This document shows positions 49,820 through 59,754 of a stretch of 64,000 nucleotides of DNA, piece by piece. The first letter of the stretch is position 1; each line of letters opens with the position of its first letter. Source of the DNA: Clostridium sp. chh4-2 (GTDB lineage: Bacteria; Bacillota; Clostridia; Lachnospirales; Lachnospiraceae). The stretch covers positions 53,525 to 117,524 of the forward strand of contig NZ_PKUU01000024.1 in the NCBI RefSeq assembly GCF_002899675.1. Reading direction: 5' to 3'. Both the position numbers and the translations under genes were made by a program. Below the pieces are notes generated by a model. The model did not search any database, was not told the origin of the DNA, and worked only from the letters and a program-made list of their open reading frames with translations.

Positions 49820-51940
49820 TTGGCTGGAAGAGAATATCCGTTAGAGAGAACCAGAAATATTGGTATCATGGCTCATATCGATGCTGGTAAAACAACATTA
49901 ACAGAGCGTATCCTTTATTACACTGGTGTTAACTATAAAATTGGTGATACCCATGAAGGTACTGCTACTATGGACTGGATGGAGCAGGAGCAGGAAAGAG
50001 GTATCACAATTACTTCAGCTGCTACTACCTGTCATTGGACTTTACAGGAAAACTGTAAACCTAAAAAAGGTGCTTTGGAGCACCGTATCAACATTATTGA
50101 TACTCCAGGACACGTTGACTTTACAGTAGAAGTAGAACGTTCTCTGCGTGTACTTGACGGTGCGGTCGGCGTATTCTGCGCTAAGGGCGGTGTTGAACCA
50201 CAGTCCGAAAACGTATGGCGTCAGGCTGATACCTATAACGTTCCGCGTATGGCATTCATCAACAAGATGGATATCTTAGGTGCGAACTTCTATGGCGCAG
50301 TAGATCAGATTAAAACAAGATTAGGCAAGAACGCAATTTGTCTTCAGCTGCCGATCGGTGCAGAAGATGAATTTAAGGGCATTATCGATTTATTCGAGAT
50401 GAAAGCTTATATCTACAATGATGATAAGGGTGAAGATATCACCATCACAGATATCCCGGAGGATATGCAGGATGATGCAGAACTTTACCATACAGAATTA
50501 GTAGAGAAGATCTGTGAACTCGATGATGATCTGATGATGGAATACCTGGAAGGTGAAGAACCAACTGTTGAAAAGCTGAAAGCAGCTCTTAGAAAAGGAA
50601 CCTGTGAATGTACAGCAATTCCTGTATGCTGCGGTACCGCTTACAGAAACAAAGGTGTTCAGAAGCTTCTGGATGCAGTTCTTGAATTCATGCCTTCTCC
50701 AACAGACATTCCTTCTATTAAGGGTGTTGACCTGGAAGGCAACGAAATTGAAAGACATTCATCTGATGATGAACCTTTCTCAGCATTAGCATTTAAGATT
50801 ATGACTGACCCATTCGTAGGTAAGTTAGCATTCTTCCGTGTGTATTCCGGTTCTATGAACTCCGGTTCTTATGTACTGAATGCAACTAAGAATAAGAAAG
50901 AACGTGTTGGACGTATTCTTCAGATGCACGCTAACAAGAGACAGGAATTAGACAAAGTATATGCAGGTGATATCGCAGCAGCTGTCGGATTTAAATCCAC
51001 AACTACCGGTGATACAATCTGTGATGACCAGCATCCGGTTATTCTGGAATCCATGGAATTCCCAGAGCCTGTTATCGATATCGCAATCGAGCCTAAGACC
51101 AAAGCAGGTCAGGGCAAGATGGGTGAAGCTTTAGCAAAACTTGCTGAAGAAGATCCTACCTTCAGAGCAAAAACTGATCAGGAAACAGGTCAGACAATCA
51201 TCTCTGGTATGGGTGAGCTTCATCTGGAAATCATCGTTGACCGTCTTCTTCGTGAATTCAACGTAGAAGCTAACGTTGGTGCTCCTCAGGTTGCTTACAA
51301 AGAAACATTTACAAAAGCAGTTGATGTTGACAGCAAGTATGCAAAACAGTCCGGTGGACGTGGACAGTACGGTCATTGTAAGGTTCACTTCGAACCAATG
51401 GATGCCAATGCAGAAGAAGTATTCAAATTTGAATCCAGCGTTGTCGGCGGTGCTATTCCTAAGGAATACATCCCAGCAGTCGGCGCAGGTATCGAAGAAG
51501 CTTCCAAGGCAGGTATCTTAGGCGGATTCCCTGTACTTGGTATCAAAGCTACTGTATATGATGGTTCTTACCATGAAGTCGATTCCAATGAAATGGCATT
51601 TAAGATTGCCGGTTCCTTAGCTTTCAAAGAAGCTATGCAGAAGGCAGGCGCTATTTTACTTGAACCGATCATGAAAGTAGAAGTTACTATGCCTGAAGAC
51701 TACATGGGTGATGTTATCGGTGATATCAACTCCCGTCGTGGCCGTATCGAAGGTATGGATGACATCGGCGGCGGAAAGCTTGTAAGAGCATTTGTTCCGT
51801 TGTCAGAGATGTTCGGATATTCAACAGACCTGCGTTCTAAGACACAGGGACGTGGTAACTACTCCATGTTCTTTGATAAATATGAACCAGTTCCTAAGTC
51901 CGTACAGGAAAAAATTATTGCTGAACGCAAAGGCAAATAA
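49820..51940 (+). CDS. fusA: Elongation factor G
   Basis: 706 residues. The GTPase domain has 'GIMAHIDAGKTTLTERIL' (G1), 'DTPGHVDFTVEVERSLRVLDGAV' (G3) and 'NKMD' (G4); domains II-V follow, with 'GMGELHLEIIVDRLLREF' and the domain IV 'SGGRGQYGH' tip. It drives translocation. The start is TTG 49820 seven bases after GGAGGAAA. Codon use is strongly biased as expected for a highly expressed gene. A 20-nt GGGCAGT/ACTGCCC hairpin lies 29 bp after the stop. Confidence 0.98.
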   Translation: MAGREYPLERTRNIGIMAHIDAGKTTLTERILYYTGVNYKIGDTHEGTATMDWMEQEQERGITITSAATTCHWTLQENCKPKKGALEHRINIIDTPGHVDFTVEVERSLRVLDGAVGVFCAKGGVEPQSENVWRQADTYNVPRMAFINKMDILGANFYGAVDQIKTRLGKNAICLQLPIGAEDEFKGIIDLFEMKAYIYNDDKGEDITITDIPEDMQDDAELYHTELVEKICELDDDLMMEYLEGEEPTVEKLKAALRKGTCECTAIPVCCGTAYRNKGVQKLLDAVLEFMPSPTDIPSIKGVDLEGNEIERHSSDDEPFSALAFKIMTDPFVGKLAFFRVYSGSMNSGSYVLNATKNKKERVGRILQMHANKRQELDKVYAGDIAAAVGFKSTTTGDTICDDQHPVILESMEFPEPVIDIAIEPKTKAGQGKMGEALAKLAEEDPTFRAKTDQETGQTIISGMGELHLEIIVDRLLREFNVEANVGAPQVAYKETFTKAVDVDSKYAKQSGGRGQYGHCKVHFEPMDANAEEVFKFESSVVGGAIPKEYIPAVGAGIEEASKAGILGGFPVLGIKATVYDGSYHEVDSNEMAFKIAGSLAFKEAMQKAGAILLEPIMKVEVTMPEDYMGDVIGDINSRRGRIEGMDDIGGGKLVRAFVPLSEMFGYSTDLRSKTQGRGNYSMFFDKYEPVPKSVQEKIIAERKGK

Positions 51941-51969
51941 ATTGCCGTAAGGCAGATAATGAGCTTTTG

Positions 51970-51990
51970 GGGCAGTGCAAAAACTGCCCG
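51970..51990 (+). other. Hairpin between fusA and tuf
   Basis: GGGCAGT and ACTGCCC form a 7-bp stem; only a GTTC follows rather than a T run, so it would be a weak terminator or an mRNA end-stabiliser. Confidence 0.45.
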
Positions 51991-52009
51991 TTCAGCTGCA
52001 ATAATAGGC

Positions 52010-52038
52010 TTGAAAATTGTGCATAAATAGCATATAAT
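52010..52038 (+). promoter_or_regulatory. tuf promoter
   Basis: TTGAAA (52010-52015), 17 bp, TATAAT (52033-52038), giving EF-Tu its own transcription start within the operon. Confidence 0.85.
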
Positions 52039-52133
52039 GAGAGATAGCCATAGTTTGACAGGCATAGTCTGCCGAGCGCAATACTAAAACAATAGGAAGC
52101 CCCAAGAGGCCCAATTAAGGAGGACGTTATAAA

Positions 52134-53327
52134 ATGGCAAAAGCAAAGTTTGAAAGAAACAAAACGCATTGTAACATCGGTACCATTGGACACGTAGACC
52201 ATGGTAAAACAACTTTAACAGCTGCTATCACAAAAACTCTTCATGAGAGATTAGGAACTGGTGAAGCTGTTGCATTCGAAAACATCGATAAAGCTCCAGA
52301 AGAAAGAGAGCGTGGAATCACTATTTCTACAGCTCACGTTGAATATGAAACAGAAAAAAGACATTACGCACACGTTGACTGCCCAGGACATGCTGACTAT
52401 GTAAAGAACATGATCACAGGTGCTGCTCAGATGGACGGCGCTATCCTTGTTGTTGCTGCTACTGATGGTGTTATGGCTCAGACAAGAGAGCACATCCTGC
52501 TTTCACGTCAGGTAGGCGTTCCTTATATCGTAGTATTCATGAACAAATGCGATATGGTTGACGACGAAGAATTACTTGAATTAGTAGACATGGAAATCAG
52601 AGAATTATTAAACGAGTATGAATTCCCAGGCGATGATACACCTATCATCCAGGGTTCTGCTTTAAAAGCTCTTGAAGATCCTACAAGCGAGTGGGGCGAC
52701 AAGATCCTTGAATTAATGAAAGCTGTTGACGAGTGGGTTCCAGATCCTGTACGTGCTACAGATCAGCCTTTCTTAATGCCAGTTGAGGACGTTTTCTCAA
52801 TCACAGGCCGTGGTACTGTTGCTACAGGTAGAGTAGAGCGTGGTACATTACACGTATCTGACGAAGTTGAAATCGTTGGTATTCATGAAGAAACACGTAA
52901 AGTAGTAGTTACCGGTATCGAAATGTTCCGTAAATTACTTGACGAAGCTCAGGCTGGTGATAACATCGGTGCTCTTCTTCGTGGTGTTCAGAGAACTGAA
53001 ATCGAAAGAGGACAGTGTTTATGTAAACCAGGTTCTGTAAAATGCCATAAGAAATTTACAGCACAGGTTTACGTATTAACAAAAGATGAAGGTGGACGTC
53101 ATACTCCTTTCTTCAACAACTACAGACCTCAGTTCTACTTCAGAACAACTGACGTAACTGGTGTTTGCGAATTACCAGCTGGTACAGAGATGTGCATGCC
53201 TGGTGATAACGTAGAAATGACTATTGAACTGATCCATCCAGTAGCTATGGAGCAGGGTCTTCGTTTCGCTATCCGTGAAGGTGGACGTACTGTAGGTTCA
53301 GGTAGAGTTGCTACTATCGTTGAATAA
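52134..53327 (+). CDS. tuf: Elongation factor Tu
   Basis: 397 residues with 'GTIGHVDHGKTTLTAAIT' (G1), 'ERERGITISTAHVEYET' (switch I), 'DCPGHADYVKNMITGAAQMDG' region (G3) and 'NKCDMVDD' (G4). It carries aminoacyl-tRNA to the ribosome. AAGGAGGACG precedes the ATG. Nearly all third positions follow a T/A-rich optimal codon pattern unlike neighbouring metabolic genes, consistent with very high expression. A strong terminator ends the operon. Confidence 0.98.
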   Translation: MAKAKFERNKTHCNIGTIGHVDHGKTTLTAAITKTLHERLGTGEAVAFENIDKAPEERERGITISTAHVEYETEKRHYAHVDCPGHADYVKNMITGAAQMDGAILVVAATDGVMAQTREHILLSRQVGVPYIVVFMNKCDMVDDEELLELVDMEIRELLNEYEFPGDDTPIIQGSALKALEDPTSEWGDKILELMKAVDEWVPDPVRATDQPFLMPVEDVFSITGRGTVATGRVERGTLHVSDEVEIVGIHEETRKVVVTGIEMFRKLLDEAQAGDNIGALLRGVQRTEIERGQCLCKPGSVKCHKKFTAQVYVLTKDEGGRHTPFFNNYRPQFYFRTTDVTGVCELPAGTEMCMPGDNVEMTIELIHPVAMEQGLRFAIREGGRTVGSGRVATIVE

Positions 53328-53374
53328 TTTTAATTGAGATTAATATAGATTTTTGTGCCCAAGCGTAAAGAGAG

Positions 53375-53408
53375 CCCTTGAAAAGCATTGCTTTTCAAGG
53401 GTTTTTTT
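53375..53408 (+). terminator. str operon terminator
   Basis: CCCTTGAAAAGC/GCTTTTCAAGGG with an ATT loop and seven T. Confidence 0.95.
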
Positions 53409-53451
53409 GTGCTGCAGCTTTCATATTTTTTATTATGTGGCAGAATTTCAT

Positions 53452-53480
53452 TTGAAGGCAGACCGATGTGGAGTTATAAT
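53452..53480 (+). promoter_or_regulatory. Promoter of the RpiR gene pair
   Basis: TTGAAG (53452-53457), 17 bp, TATAAT (53475-53480), about 78 bp before the first RpiR start. Confidence 0.8.
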
Positions 53481-53557
53481 AATAATATAGATTATCATGG
53501 AACTCTGCGTACTTTGATTTGATGTCGTGGGTTTTTCAGGACAGATATGGAGGCCAT

Positions 53558-54310
53558 ATGAAAATAGAAGAATTGTTAAATCAATATTATGACAACCTTA
53601 CCCCCAATGACAGAGAGATCATGAATTTAATTTTAAAGAACAAACGTAAGGCCAGCCAGCTTTCCAGCACAGATCTTGCCGGATTTTGCCATGTGTCAAG
53701 AACCACCCTGCTCCGCATGATTAAAAAGCTGAGTCTTCAATCATTTACAGAATTTAAATTTCTGCTGTCGAATGAAGAAAGCGAATCGGCGGCGGACGGC
53801 TTAGAGTGGCGGGAGGTTATTGATAATTATCACAATATGATAGATGACCTGAAAAAGATGGATTACGGACCAATCTGTCAACTGATTTATCAGGCGCAAA
53901 ACATCTATCTGTATGGAACGGGAAATGAACAGAAATCCATTTCAGAAGAGTTTAAAAGGATTTTTTTGAATTTTGGAAAATGCTGTATGGATCTGTTCGA
54001 CTATGGGGAATGTGAATTTGCAAAGCAGAATTTTACCGAGAATGACGTATTTATTATCATATCTTTATCGGGAGAGACCAGAGAAGGAATTGAACTTTTA
54101 AAACTGGTGCAGAATACTCCGATTCAAACTCTTTCAATCACCAGATGGAACAACAATACAATCGCCAGAATGTGTGGCAGCAATTTATATGCAGGAACTA
54201 AGATGCTGAATGGAATGGAAGCGCAGCCTTATGAAGTGGTTTCCGCTTTTTATGTGCTGTTGGATATATTGTCCGTTAATTATCTGGAATTCATTGGAGG
54301 TAAAATATGA
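53558..54310 (+). CDS. RpiR/MurR-family regulator (first of a tandem pair)
   Basis: 250 residues: an RpiR-type helix-turn-helix (about 1-75, 'SSTDLAGFCHVSRTTLLRMIKKLSLQSFTEFKFLL') and a SIS sugar-phosphate-binding domain (about 105-225, 'NIYLYGTGNEQKSISEEFKRIFL', 'DVFIIISLSGETREGIELLK'). Such proteins sense phosphosugars. ATG 53558 follows ATGGAGG. Its last four bases overlap the next regulator gene (ATGA). Control of the downstream PTS genes is the simplest inference. Confidence 0.9.
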   Translation: MKIEELLNQYYDNLTPNDREIMNLILKNKRKASQLSSTDLAGFCHVSRTTLLRMIKKLSLQSFTEFKFLLSNEESESAADGLEWREVIDNYHNMIDDLKKMDYGPICQLIYQAQNIYLYGTGNEQKSISEEFKRIFLNFGKCCMDLFDYGECEFAKQNFTENDVFIIISLSGETREGIELLKLVQNTPIQTLSITRWNNNTIARMCGSNLYAGTKMLNGMEAQPYEVVSAFYVLLDILSVNYLEFIGGKI

Positions 54311-55071
54311 AATTTGAAGAGTTAATGAACCGCTATTACCGCACGTTCAGTGAAAATGAAAAATATGTCTGCCGGTACATTATAGAACATAAGCGGGAAT
54401 GCTGTAGAAAATCAATCGATGAATTTGCAAAAGAGTGTCATGTCTCTAAAACCATGCTGGTACGTTTTGCAAAGAAGATGATGCTGCCCGGGTTTGGGGA
54501 ACTGAAAGCGATGATCCGGCTGGAGAATGAAGAAAAGCTGGCCAGCCGGGATAAACTGCTGGATGAAGTAACCGGCAGTTATCATAAGATGATCGAAGAC
54601 TTTTATAAACGAGACCTTACCGGGATTTTTGAAAAGATCAGAACTGCCAACCGGATTCTGATCTATGGAAGCGGTTCTGCACAGTCACACGTGGCCAGTG
54701 AGTTTAAACGGATTTTTTTACCGGTTAATAAGCCTATGTTCCATGTCTATGGCCACGATATGGTCACCGCTTTAGGAAAATCGGCAAAGCCGGAAGACTT
54801 GGTGGTAATTATTTCTCTGACAGGGGAAGAGAAGAGCACGGTTTCTTTAGCCGAATATCTGCGTTTGAAACAGGTGCCGTCAATTTCCATCACAAGGATT
54901 CAGAATAATTCCCTTGCATCTCTGTGCAATGAGAACCTTTATATTCATTCCATACAGATCCCTATGGAATATGGGATCGATTATGAAATCGTAACGCCGT
55001 ATTTTATACTGATTGAACTTTTATTTTTACGATATCAGATTTATGCAAGTGAACAAAAATCCATAATGTGA
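54307..55071 (+). CDS. RpiR/MurR-family regulator (second of a tandem pair)
   Basis: 254 residues with the same layout as its neighbour: HTH ('SIDEFAKECHVSKTMLVRFAKKM') and SIS domain ('RILIYGSGSAQSHVASEFKRIFL', 'DLVVIISLTGEEKSTVSLAEYL'). The two share an overall pattern and probably arose by tandem duplication, though they have diverged well beyond recent copies. GGAGG lies just before the overlapping ATG. They may form heteromers or recognise different phosphosugars. Confidence 0.9.
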   Translation: MKFEELMNRYYRTFSENEKYVCRYIIEHKRECCRKSIDEFAKECHVSKTMLVRFAKKMMLPGFGELKAMIRLENEEKLASRDKLLDEVTGSYHKMIEDFYKRDLTGIFEKIRTANRILIYGSGSAQSHVASEFKRIFLPVNKPMFHVYGHDMVTALGKSAKPEDLVVIISLTGEEKSTVSLAEYLRLKQVPSISITRIQNNSLASLCNENLYIHSIQIPMEYGIDYEIVTPYFILIELLFLRYQIYASEQKSIM

Positions 55072-55106
55072 AACTTTGTGCGAAAATGGTACAATGGTTT
55101 TAAGTG

Positions 55107-55134
55107 GGGCTATCTTATTGATAGCTCTTTTTTC
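55107..55134 (+). terminator. Terminator or attenuator before the sugar operon
   Basis: GGCTATC/GATAGCT with a TTATT loop and six T. TACAAT at about 55090 lies just upstream, so it could act as a leader attenuator of the following operon rather than only ending the RpiR transcript. No BglG/LicT-type gene is near. Confidence 0.75.
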
Positions 55135-55177
55135 ATGTGCTATGATGCAGATAACAAGAGCGGAAAGGGAATGATGA

Positions 55178-56005
55178 ATGACAAAAATCATATTTTTTGA
55201 CATCGATGGAACTCTCAGGGATGAGGCAGAAGGTATTCCAAAAAGCGTTAAGACCGCATTTTCCCAATGCAGAATAAATGGCTGTAAACTGGTAATCTGC
55301 ACAGGACGGAGCATGGGTACGATCCAAGAGGATGTGATGGAATTGGGGGCGGACGGATATATCACCGGAGGGGGATGCAGAATTCAATATGGAACATCCA
55401 TTTTAAAAGATGAGGCGTTTGCGTCCGATCTGGTTGGGAAATTACTTGAGCAGTTCCGACAAGAAAAGGACAATGGCATTACCATGGAATCGGAAAATTT
55501 AGTATTCATGAACGCCCGGGCAGCTTCCTTATTAAAATCCAGAAATCAAAAGCTGGGCAAAGATGAACGGTCAGAGAAAATCACCTATAAAGAGAACCTG
55601 AATTCCCTCCGCGTGGAAGATCACCGGATTCATAAAATCTGTTTTTGGACCTATGAAGACAATGGCAAGCTTTTAAAGGAACTGTTAGAAGTCAAAGCCC
55701 AACTGGCACAAAGCGGCAGATGGGAAGATTTCATGTATTATGAGTTAATCCCGAAAGGCTGCGGAAAAGGAAATGCGGTCCAAACCCTGTGTTGCCATCT
55801 GGGAATACAGCTGAAAGACGCCATGAGTTTTGGAGATGGTAAAAATGATATCGATATGCTGAAGGTGACCGGTATCTCAGCCGCCATGGAAAACGGCGAC
55901 CGGGAATTATTTCCCTATGCGGATCTGATCTGCCGGGAACCCATGAAGGACGGAATTTACAAGGCTCTGATAGAGACAGGTGTGATAACAGGCGTCATAG
56001 AGTAA
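55178..56005 (+). CDS. HAD-IIB (Cof-type) phosphatase
   Basis: 275 residues: 'IIFFDIDGTLRDEAEGIP' (motif I, DxD), 'LVICTGRSMGTI' (motif II), a C2-type cap domain, and 'SFGDGKNDIDMLKVTG' (motif IV) near the end with 'IPKGCGKGNAVQTL' carrying the lysine. These enzymes dephosphorylate sugar phosphates or phosphorylated cofactors. It begins the gene run that includes a glucosidase and PTS permease, and may remove phosphate from a PTS-derived sugar. The start has GGAAAGGG upstream. Confidence 0.9.
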   Translation: MTKIIFFDIDGTLRDEAEGIPKSVKTAFSQCRINGCKLVICTGRSMGTIQEDVMELGADGYITGGGCRIQYGTSILKDEAFASDLVGKLLEQFRQEKDNGITMESENLVFMNARAASLLKSRNQKLGKDERSEKITYKENLNSLRVEDHRIHKICFWTYEDNGKLLKELLEVKAQLAQSGRWEDFMYYELIPKGCGKGNAVQTLCCHLGIQLKDAMSFGDGKNDIDMLKVTGISAAMENGDRELFPYADLICREPMKDGIYKALIETGVITGVIE

Positions 56006-56039
56006 CGGTGCACGGAATAAGAGGACATAGAGTGAGGAG

Positions 56040-57710
56040 ATGGAGGAAATGATGAAAAAACATTGGTGGCAAAAAGAAGTGGTCTATCAGATTTACCCGA
56101 AGAGTTTTAAAGACAGCAATGGAGACGGGATTGGCGATATAAAAGGGATTACAAATAAGCTGGATTATCTGGAATATCTGGGGATTACGGTGATTTGGAT
56201 CTGTCCCATCTATCAGTCTCCCATGGATGATAACGGATATGACGTGGCGGATTACAGACAGGTGGCGCCGGAATTTGGAAGCATGGAAGATTTGGAAGAG
56301 CTGATCGGAAAAGCGTCGGAGAAGGGCATTAAGATCATTCTGGACCTTGTAATCAACCATACCTCAGATGAACATGAATGGTTTAAAAATGCGCTGGCCG
56401 ATCCGGACAGCAGGTTTCATGACTACTATATTTTTAAAGAGGGCGAGGAGATTCCTAATAACTGGCGTTCTGTTTTCGGCGGAAGCGTGTGGGAAAAGGT
56501 GCCCGGGCGCAGCGAATACTATTTTCACGCATTTGGAAAAAAACAGCCTGATCTCAATTGGGAAAATGAGGAAGTCAGGGAAAAGCTTTATGAGATGGTA
56601 AACTGGTGGCTGGATAAGGGGATTGCCGGATTCCGGATCGATGCCATTACATTCATAAAAAAGGATCTCACATTTGAAAGCAGAGAGCCGGACGGTTCAG
56701 ACGGTCTGGTAAAATGCACGAAAACTTCCAGAAACCAGGCGGGGATCGGAACATTTCTTCATGAGCTGAAAGAGCGTACCTTTGATAAATATGACTGCAT
56801 GACGGTGGCGGAAGCGCCGGGAGTGCCTTATGAAGAGCTGGAAGAATTTATTGGAGAACAGGGATATTTTTCAATGATTTTTGATTTCCGGTATGCGGAT
56901 CTGGATGTGGCATCGGGAAGCGAGTGGTTTAAACGGATTCCATGGACCGTGAAAGAGCTGAAGGAAAAAATCATGTGCAGCCAGATGGCTTTGCAAAAAT
57001 GCGGCTGGGGAGCCAATTTTATAGAAAACCATGACCAGCCAAGGGCAGCATCCAAATATCTGAAAGAGGATGCGCAGAATGCGGATGCGGTAAAAATGAT
57101 GGCAGCCATGTATTTTTTCCTGAGAGGAACGCCGTTTATCTATCAGGGACAGGAATTGGGAATGGTGAATTTTAAACGTAAGGGTATCGGAGAATTCAAT
57201 GACATTTCCAGTTTGGACCAATATTACCGGTCAATAGATGAAGGGCTGGACGAACAGGAAGCTTTAAATATCGTGAATTTAAGAAGCCGGGATAATGCAA
57301 GAACTCCATTTCCGTGGGATGACAGTGATTTTGGCGGGTTCAGTACAGCAGAACCCTGGCTTGGAATGAATGAAACTTATCCTCAAATTAATGCAAAGAG
57401 CCAAATTGGAGATCCGGACAGCATATTGGAGTTTTACCGGAAAATGATAGAGCTGAGAAACAGGGAAGAATACCGAGACTGTCTGGTATATGGTGACATT
57501 GAGCCGTTAGAAAGCTGCGGCCGGGTAATCGCATATGTGAGAAAAGACAAGGACAAAAAGATTTACTGCTATTTTAATTTTTCAAATGAATCTGCGGATG
57601 TCTGTCTGCCGGAGAAAGGATTGGATCTCTTTTGGGGAAATAGGAATGATGCCGGAAAACAGGGGGACCGCCTTACATTACAGCCATATCAGGCTGCACT
57701 GCTGAAATAA
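56040..57710 (+). CDS. GH13 alpha-glucosidase / phospho-alpha-glucosidase
   Basis: 556 residues: an oligo-1,6-glucosidase/trehalose-6-phosphate hydrolase-type GH13 enzyme. 'WWQKEVVYQIYPKSFKDSNGDGIGDIKG' region opens the barrel. Catalytic residues are D201 ('GFRIDA'), E258 ('VAEAPG') and D332 ('ENHDQPR'). It is cytosolic, lacking a signal peptide. Because an EIIBCA permease follows 13 bp later, the natural substrate may be a phosphorylated disaccharide such as trehalose-6-phosphate or a sucrose isomer, but non-phosphorylated isomaltose-type sugars cannot be excluded. ATGs at 56049 and 56052 are alternative starts. Confidence 0.92.
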   Translation: MEEMMKKHWWQKEVVYQIYPKSFKDSNGDGIGDIKGITNKLDYLEYLGITVIWICPIYQSPMDDNGYDVADYRQVAPEFGSMEDLEELIGKASEKGIKIILDLVINHTSDEHEWFKNALADPDSRFHDYYIFKEGEEIPNNWRSVFGGSVWEKVPGRSEYYFHAFGKKQPDLNWENEEVREKLYEMVNWWLDKGIAGFRIDAITFIKKDLTFESREPDGSDGLVKCTKTSRNQAGIGTFLHELKERTFDKYDCMTVAEAPGVPYEELEEFIGEQGYFSMIFDFRYADLDVASGSEWFKRIPWTVKELKEKIMCSQMALQKCGWGANFIENHDQPRAASKYLKEDAQNADAVKMMAAMYFFLRGTPFIYQGQELGMVNFKRKGIGEFNDISSLDQYYRSIDEGLDEQEALNIVNLRSRDNARTPFPWDDSDFGGFSTAEPWLGMNETYPQINAKSQIGDPDSILEFYRKMIELRNREEYRDCLVYGDIEPLESCGRVIAYVRKDKDKKIYCYFNFSNESADVCLPEKGLDLFWGNRNDAGKQGDRLTLQPYQAALLK

Positions 57711-57723
57711 TAAGGAGAAGATT

Positions 57724-59634
57724 ATGGGAGAGAATCAGTATCGGGAAACGGCCAGAAAAATTCTTGAAATTGTGGGAAAAGACAATATTGTATCGGTAAC
57801 GCATTGTGCAACGCGCCTGCGTTTTGTGGTAAAGGACCGGAATCAGATTGACGATAAAGCGATGGAGCAGGTGAACCAGGTAAAAGGAGTCTTTTTCACT
57901 TCCGGCCAATACCAGATCATCTTAGGGACCGGAATTGTGAATAAGGTTTATGAGCAAATATCACAGATGGGGCTGAAAACTCTGTCAAAACAGGAACAGG
58001 ATGAACTTTTAAAAGAACAGCAGAAGGGAATTAAATATCTGATGCGCGTACTGGCCGATATCTTCGTGCCGATCATCCCGATTATCGCGGCGACCGGCCT
58101 GTTCCTGGGCCTGAAGGGCTGCATATTCAATGATAATGTGCTCAGCCTGTTTGGAGCGTCTTCAGCCATGATTCCCCAATATGTGCAGACTTTAGTCAGC
58201 GTGCTCACGGAAACTGCGTTTGCATTTCTTCCGGCAATCATATGCTGGTCTGCGTTTCGTGTATTTGGAGGAACTCCTGTAATCGGTCTGGTCATTGGAC
58301 TGATGCTGGTATCGCCAAGCCTTCCTAACGCCTATGCGGTCGCTGACCCGAAAAGCGGTGTGGATGCGATCATGGCATTTGGAGTGATTCCCATCGTGGG
58401 ATGTCAGGGAAGCGTTCTGACCGCGATTTTGACCGGATTTTTAGGGGCAAAGCTGGAAAAAAAGCTGAGAAAGGTTATGCCCGATGTTTTAGATCTGATC
58501 TTTACACCGTTTATAGTGATGCTGGTAATGCTTTTGGCAGTTCTTCTGGGAATCGGGCCGGTGATGCATGTATTCGAACTGAAACTGGTTCATGTGATCG
58601 AATCTCTGATTCATCTGCCGTTTGGAATCGGCGGTTTTGTGATTGGATTTACGTATCCGTTAGCCGTTATCACCGGACTCCATCACACTTACGTGATGAT
58701 TGAGACTTCCCTTTTGGCTAATACAGGATTCAATCCGCTTATTACACTGTGTTCCATGTATGGGTTTGCCAATGTGGGAACCTGTCTGGCATTTATGGTG
58801 AAAACGAAAAAGCAGAACATTAAAGCGACCAGCATCGGCGCCATGCTGTCCCAGCTGTTTGGAATCAGCGAGCCGGTTCTGTTCGGCATTCAGTTAAGGT
58901 ATAATTTAAAACCGCTGTTTGTAATGCTGACCACATCAGGACTGGGAGCGGCTCTGCTCTCCATATTCAGAATCCAGTCCAATTCCTATGGTTTGGCAGT
59001 TATTCCTTCCTATCTAATGTATATATATGAAGGAAGGCAGTTCCTTTTCTATCTTCTCATATCATTATTTACGGTGGCGTGCTGCTTTGTGCTCACCTGT
59101 CTGTTTGCAATTCCGCAGGAAGTGTCGGAAGAAGAAATGGATGAGGAAAATGATTTTGAAGGCCATTCCGATTTTTATGCTCCTGTCACAGGCCGCTTTG
59201 TACCTTTGGAGGAAGTGAAGGATGAGATGTTTTCATCTAAAGTGCTGGGAGACGGATTTGCCATTGATCCGGCGTCGGGGACGGTGAAAGCTCCGGTGGA
59301 CGGAACGGTTACTGTGGCTTATCCTACCGGACACGCATTCGGAATCCGGACAGAAGGCGGGATGGAGATTCTAATCCATATTGGAATTGATACCGTGGAA
59401 TTAAATGGTGACGGATTTAAGACCTATGTGGAACAGGGGCAAAGGATCAGGAAGGGAGAGCTTTTGGCCGAAGTGGATTTGGACAAAGTGAAGGAACGTG
59501 GAAAAGAGCCTGTTACAATGATTCTCTTCCCTTCGGGAGAACAGATGGAATACCAAAAGGACGGACAGAACGAGGAAGCGGGAACTCCGGTAAAGAGTAT
59601 AAAAATATTAGCCTCTATTCGGGAAGAAAAGTAA
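57724..59634 (+). CDS. PTS permease EIIBCA (sucrose/beta-glucoside/trehalose family)
   Basis: 636 residues in B-C-A order. The EIIB domain has the phosphorylation cysteine C28 in 'THCATRLRF'. EIIC (about 100-470) contains about ten helices and 'FGISEPVLFGIQLRYN', similar to the family GITEP motif. EIIA (about 490-630) holds 'ILIHIGIDTVELNGDGF' with the phospho-histidine at about residue 551. It imports and phosphorylates a disaccharide. It lies directly behind the GH13 gene. Sugar specificity cannot be read from sequence alone. Confidence 0.93.
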   Translation: MGENQYRETARKILEIVGKDNIVSVTHCATRLRFVVKDRNQIDDKAMEQVNQVKGVFFTSGQYQIILGTGIVNKVYEQISQMGLKTLSKQEQDELLKEQQKGIKYLMRVLADIFVPIIPIIAATGLFLGLKGCIFNDNVLSLFGASSAMIPQYVQTLVSVLTETAFAFLPAIICWSAFRVFGGTPVIGLVIGLMLVSPSLPNAYAVADPKSGVDAIMAFGVIPIVGCQGSVLTAILTGFLGAKLEKKLRKVMPDVLDLIFTPFIVMLVMLLAVLLGIGPVMHVFELKLVHVIESLIHLPFGIGGFVIGFTYPLAVITGLHHTYVMIETSLLANTGFNPLITLCSMYGFANVGTCLAFMVKTKKQNIKATSIGAMLSQLFGISEPVLFGIQLRYNLKPLFVMLTTSGLGAALLSIFRIQSNSYGLAVIPSYLMYIYEGRQFLFYLLISLFTVACCFVLTCLFAIPQEVSEEEMDEENDFEGHSDFYAPVTGRFVPLEEVKDEMFSSKVLGDGFAIDPASGTVKAPVDGTVTVAYPTGHAFGIRTEGGMEILIHIGIDTVELNGDGFKTYVEQGQRIRKGELLAEVDLDKVKERGKEPVTMILFPSGEQMEYQKDGQNEEAGTPVKSIKILASIREEK

Positions 59635-59754
59635 AATACCGGGTGGAAAATCATGGTAAAATCAGTTATACTGAAAATATTATTGAAGATTTGCAATTAT
59701 TCAGCAGATCTGTAGGGTTATAACGATTTTATCAAATGATTCTGGAGGTTTTCT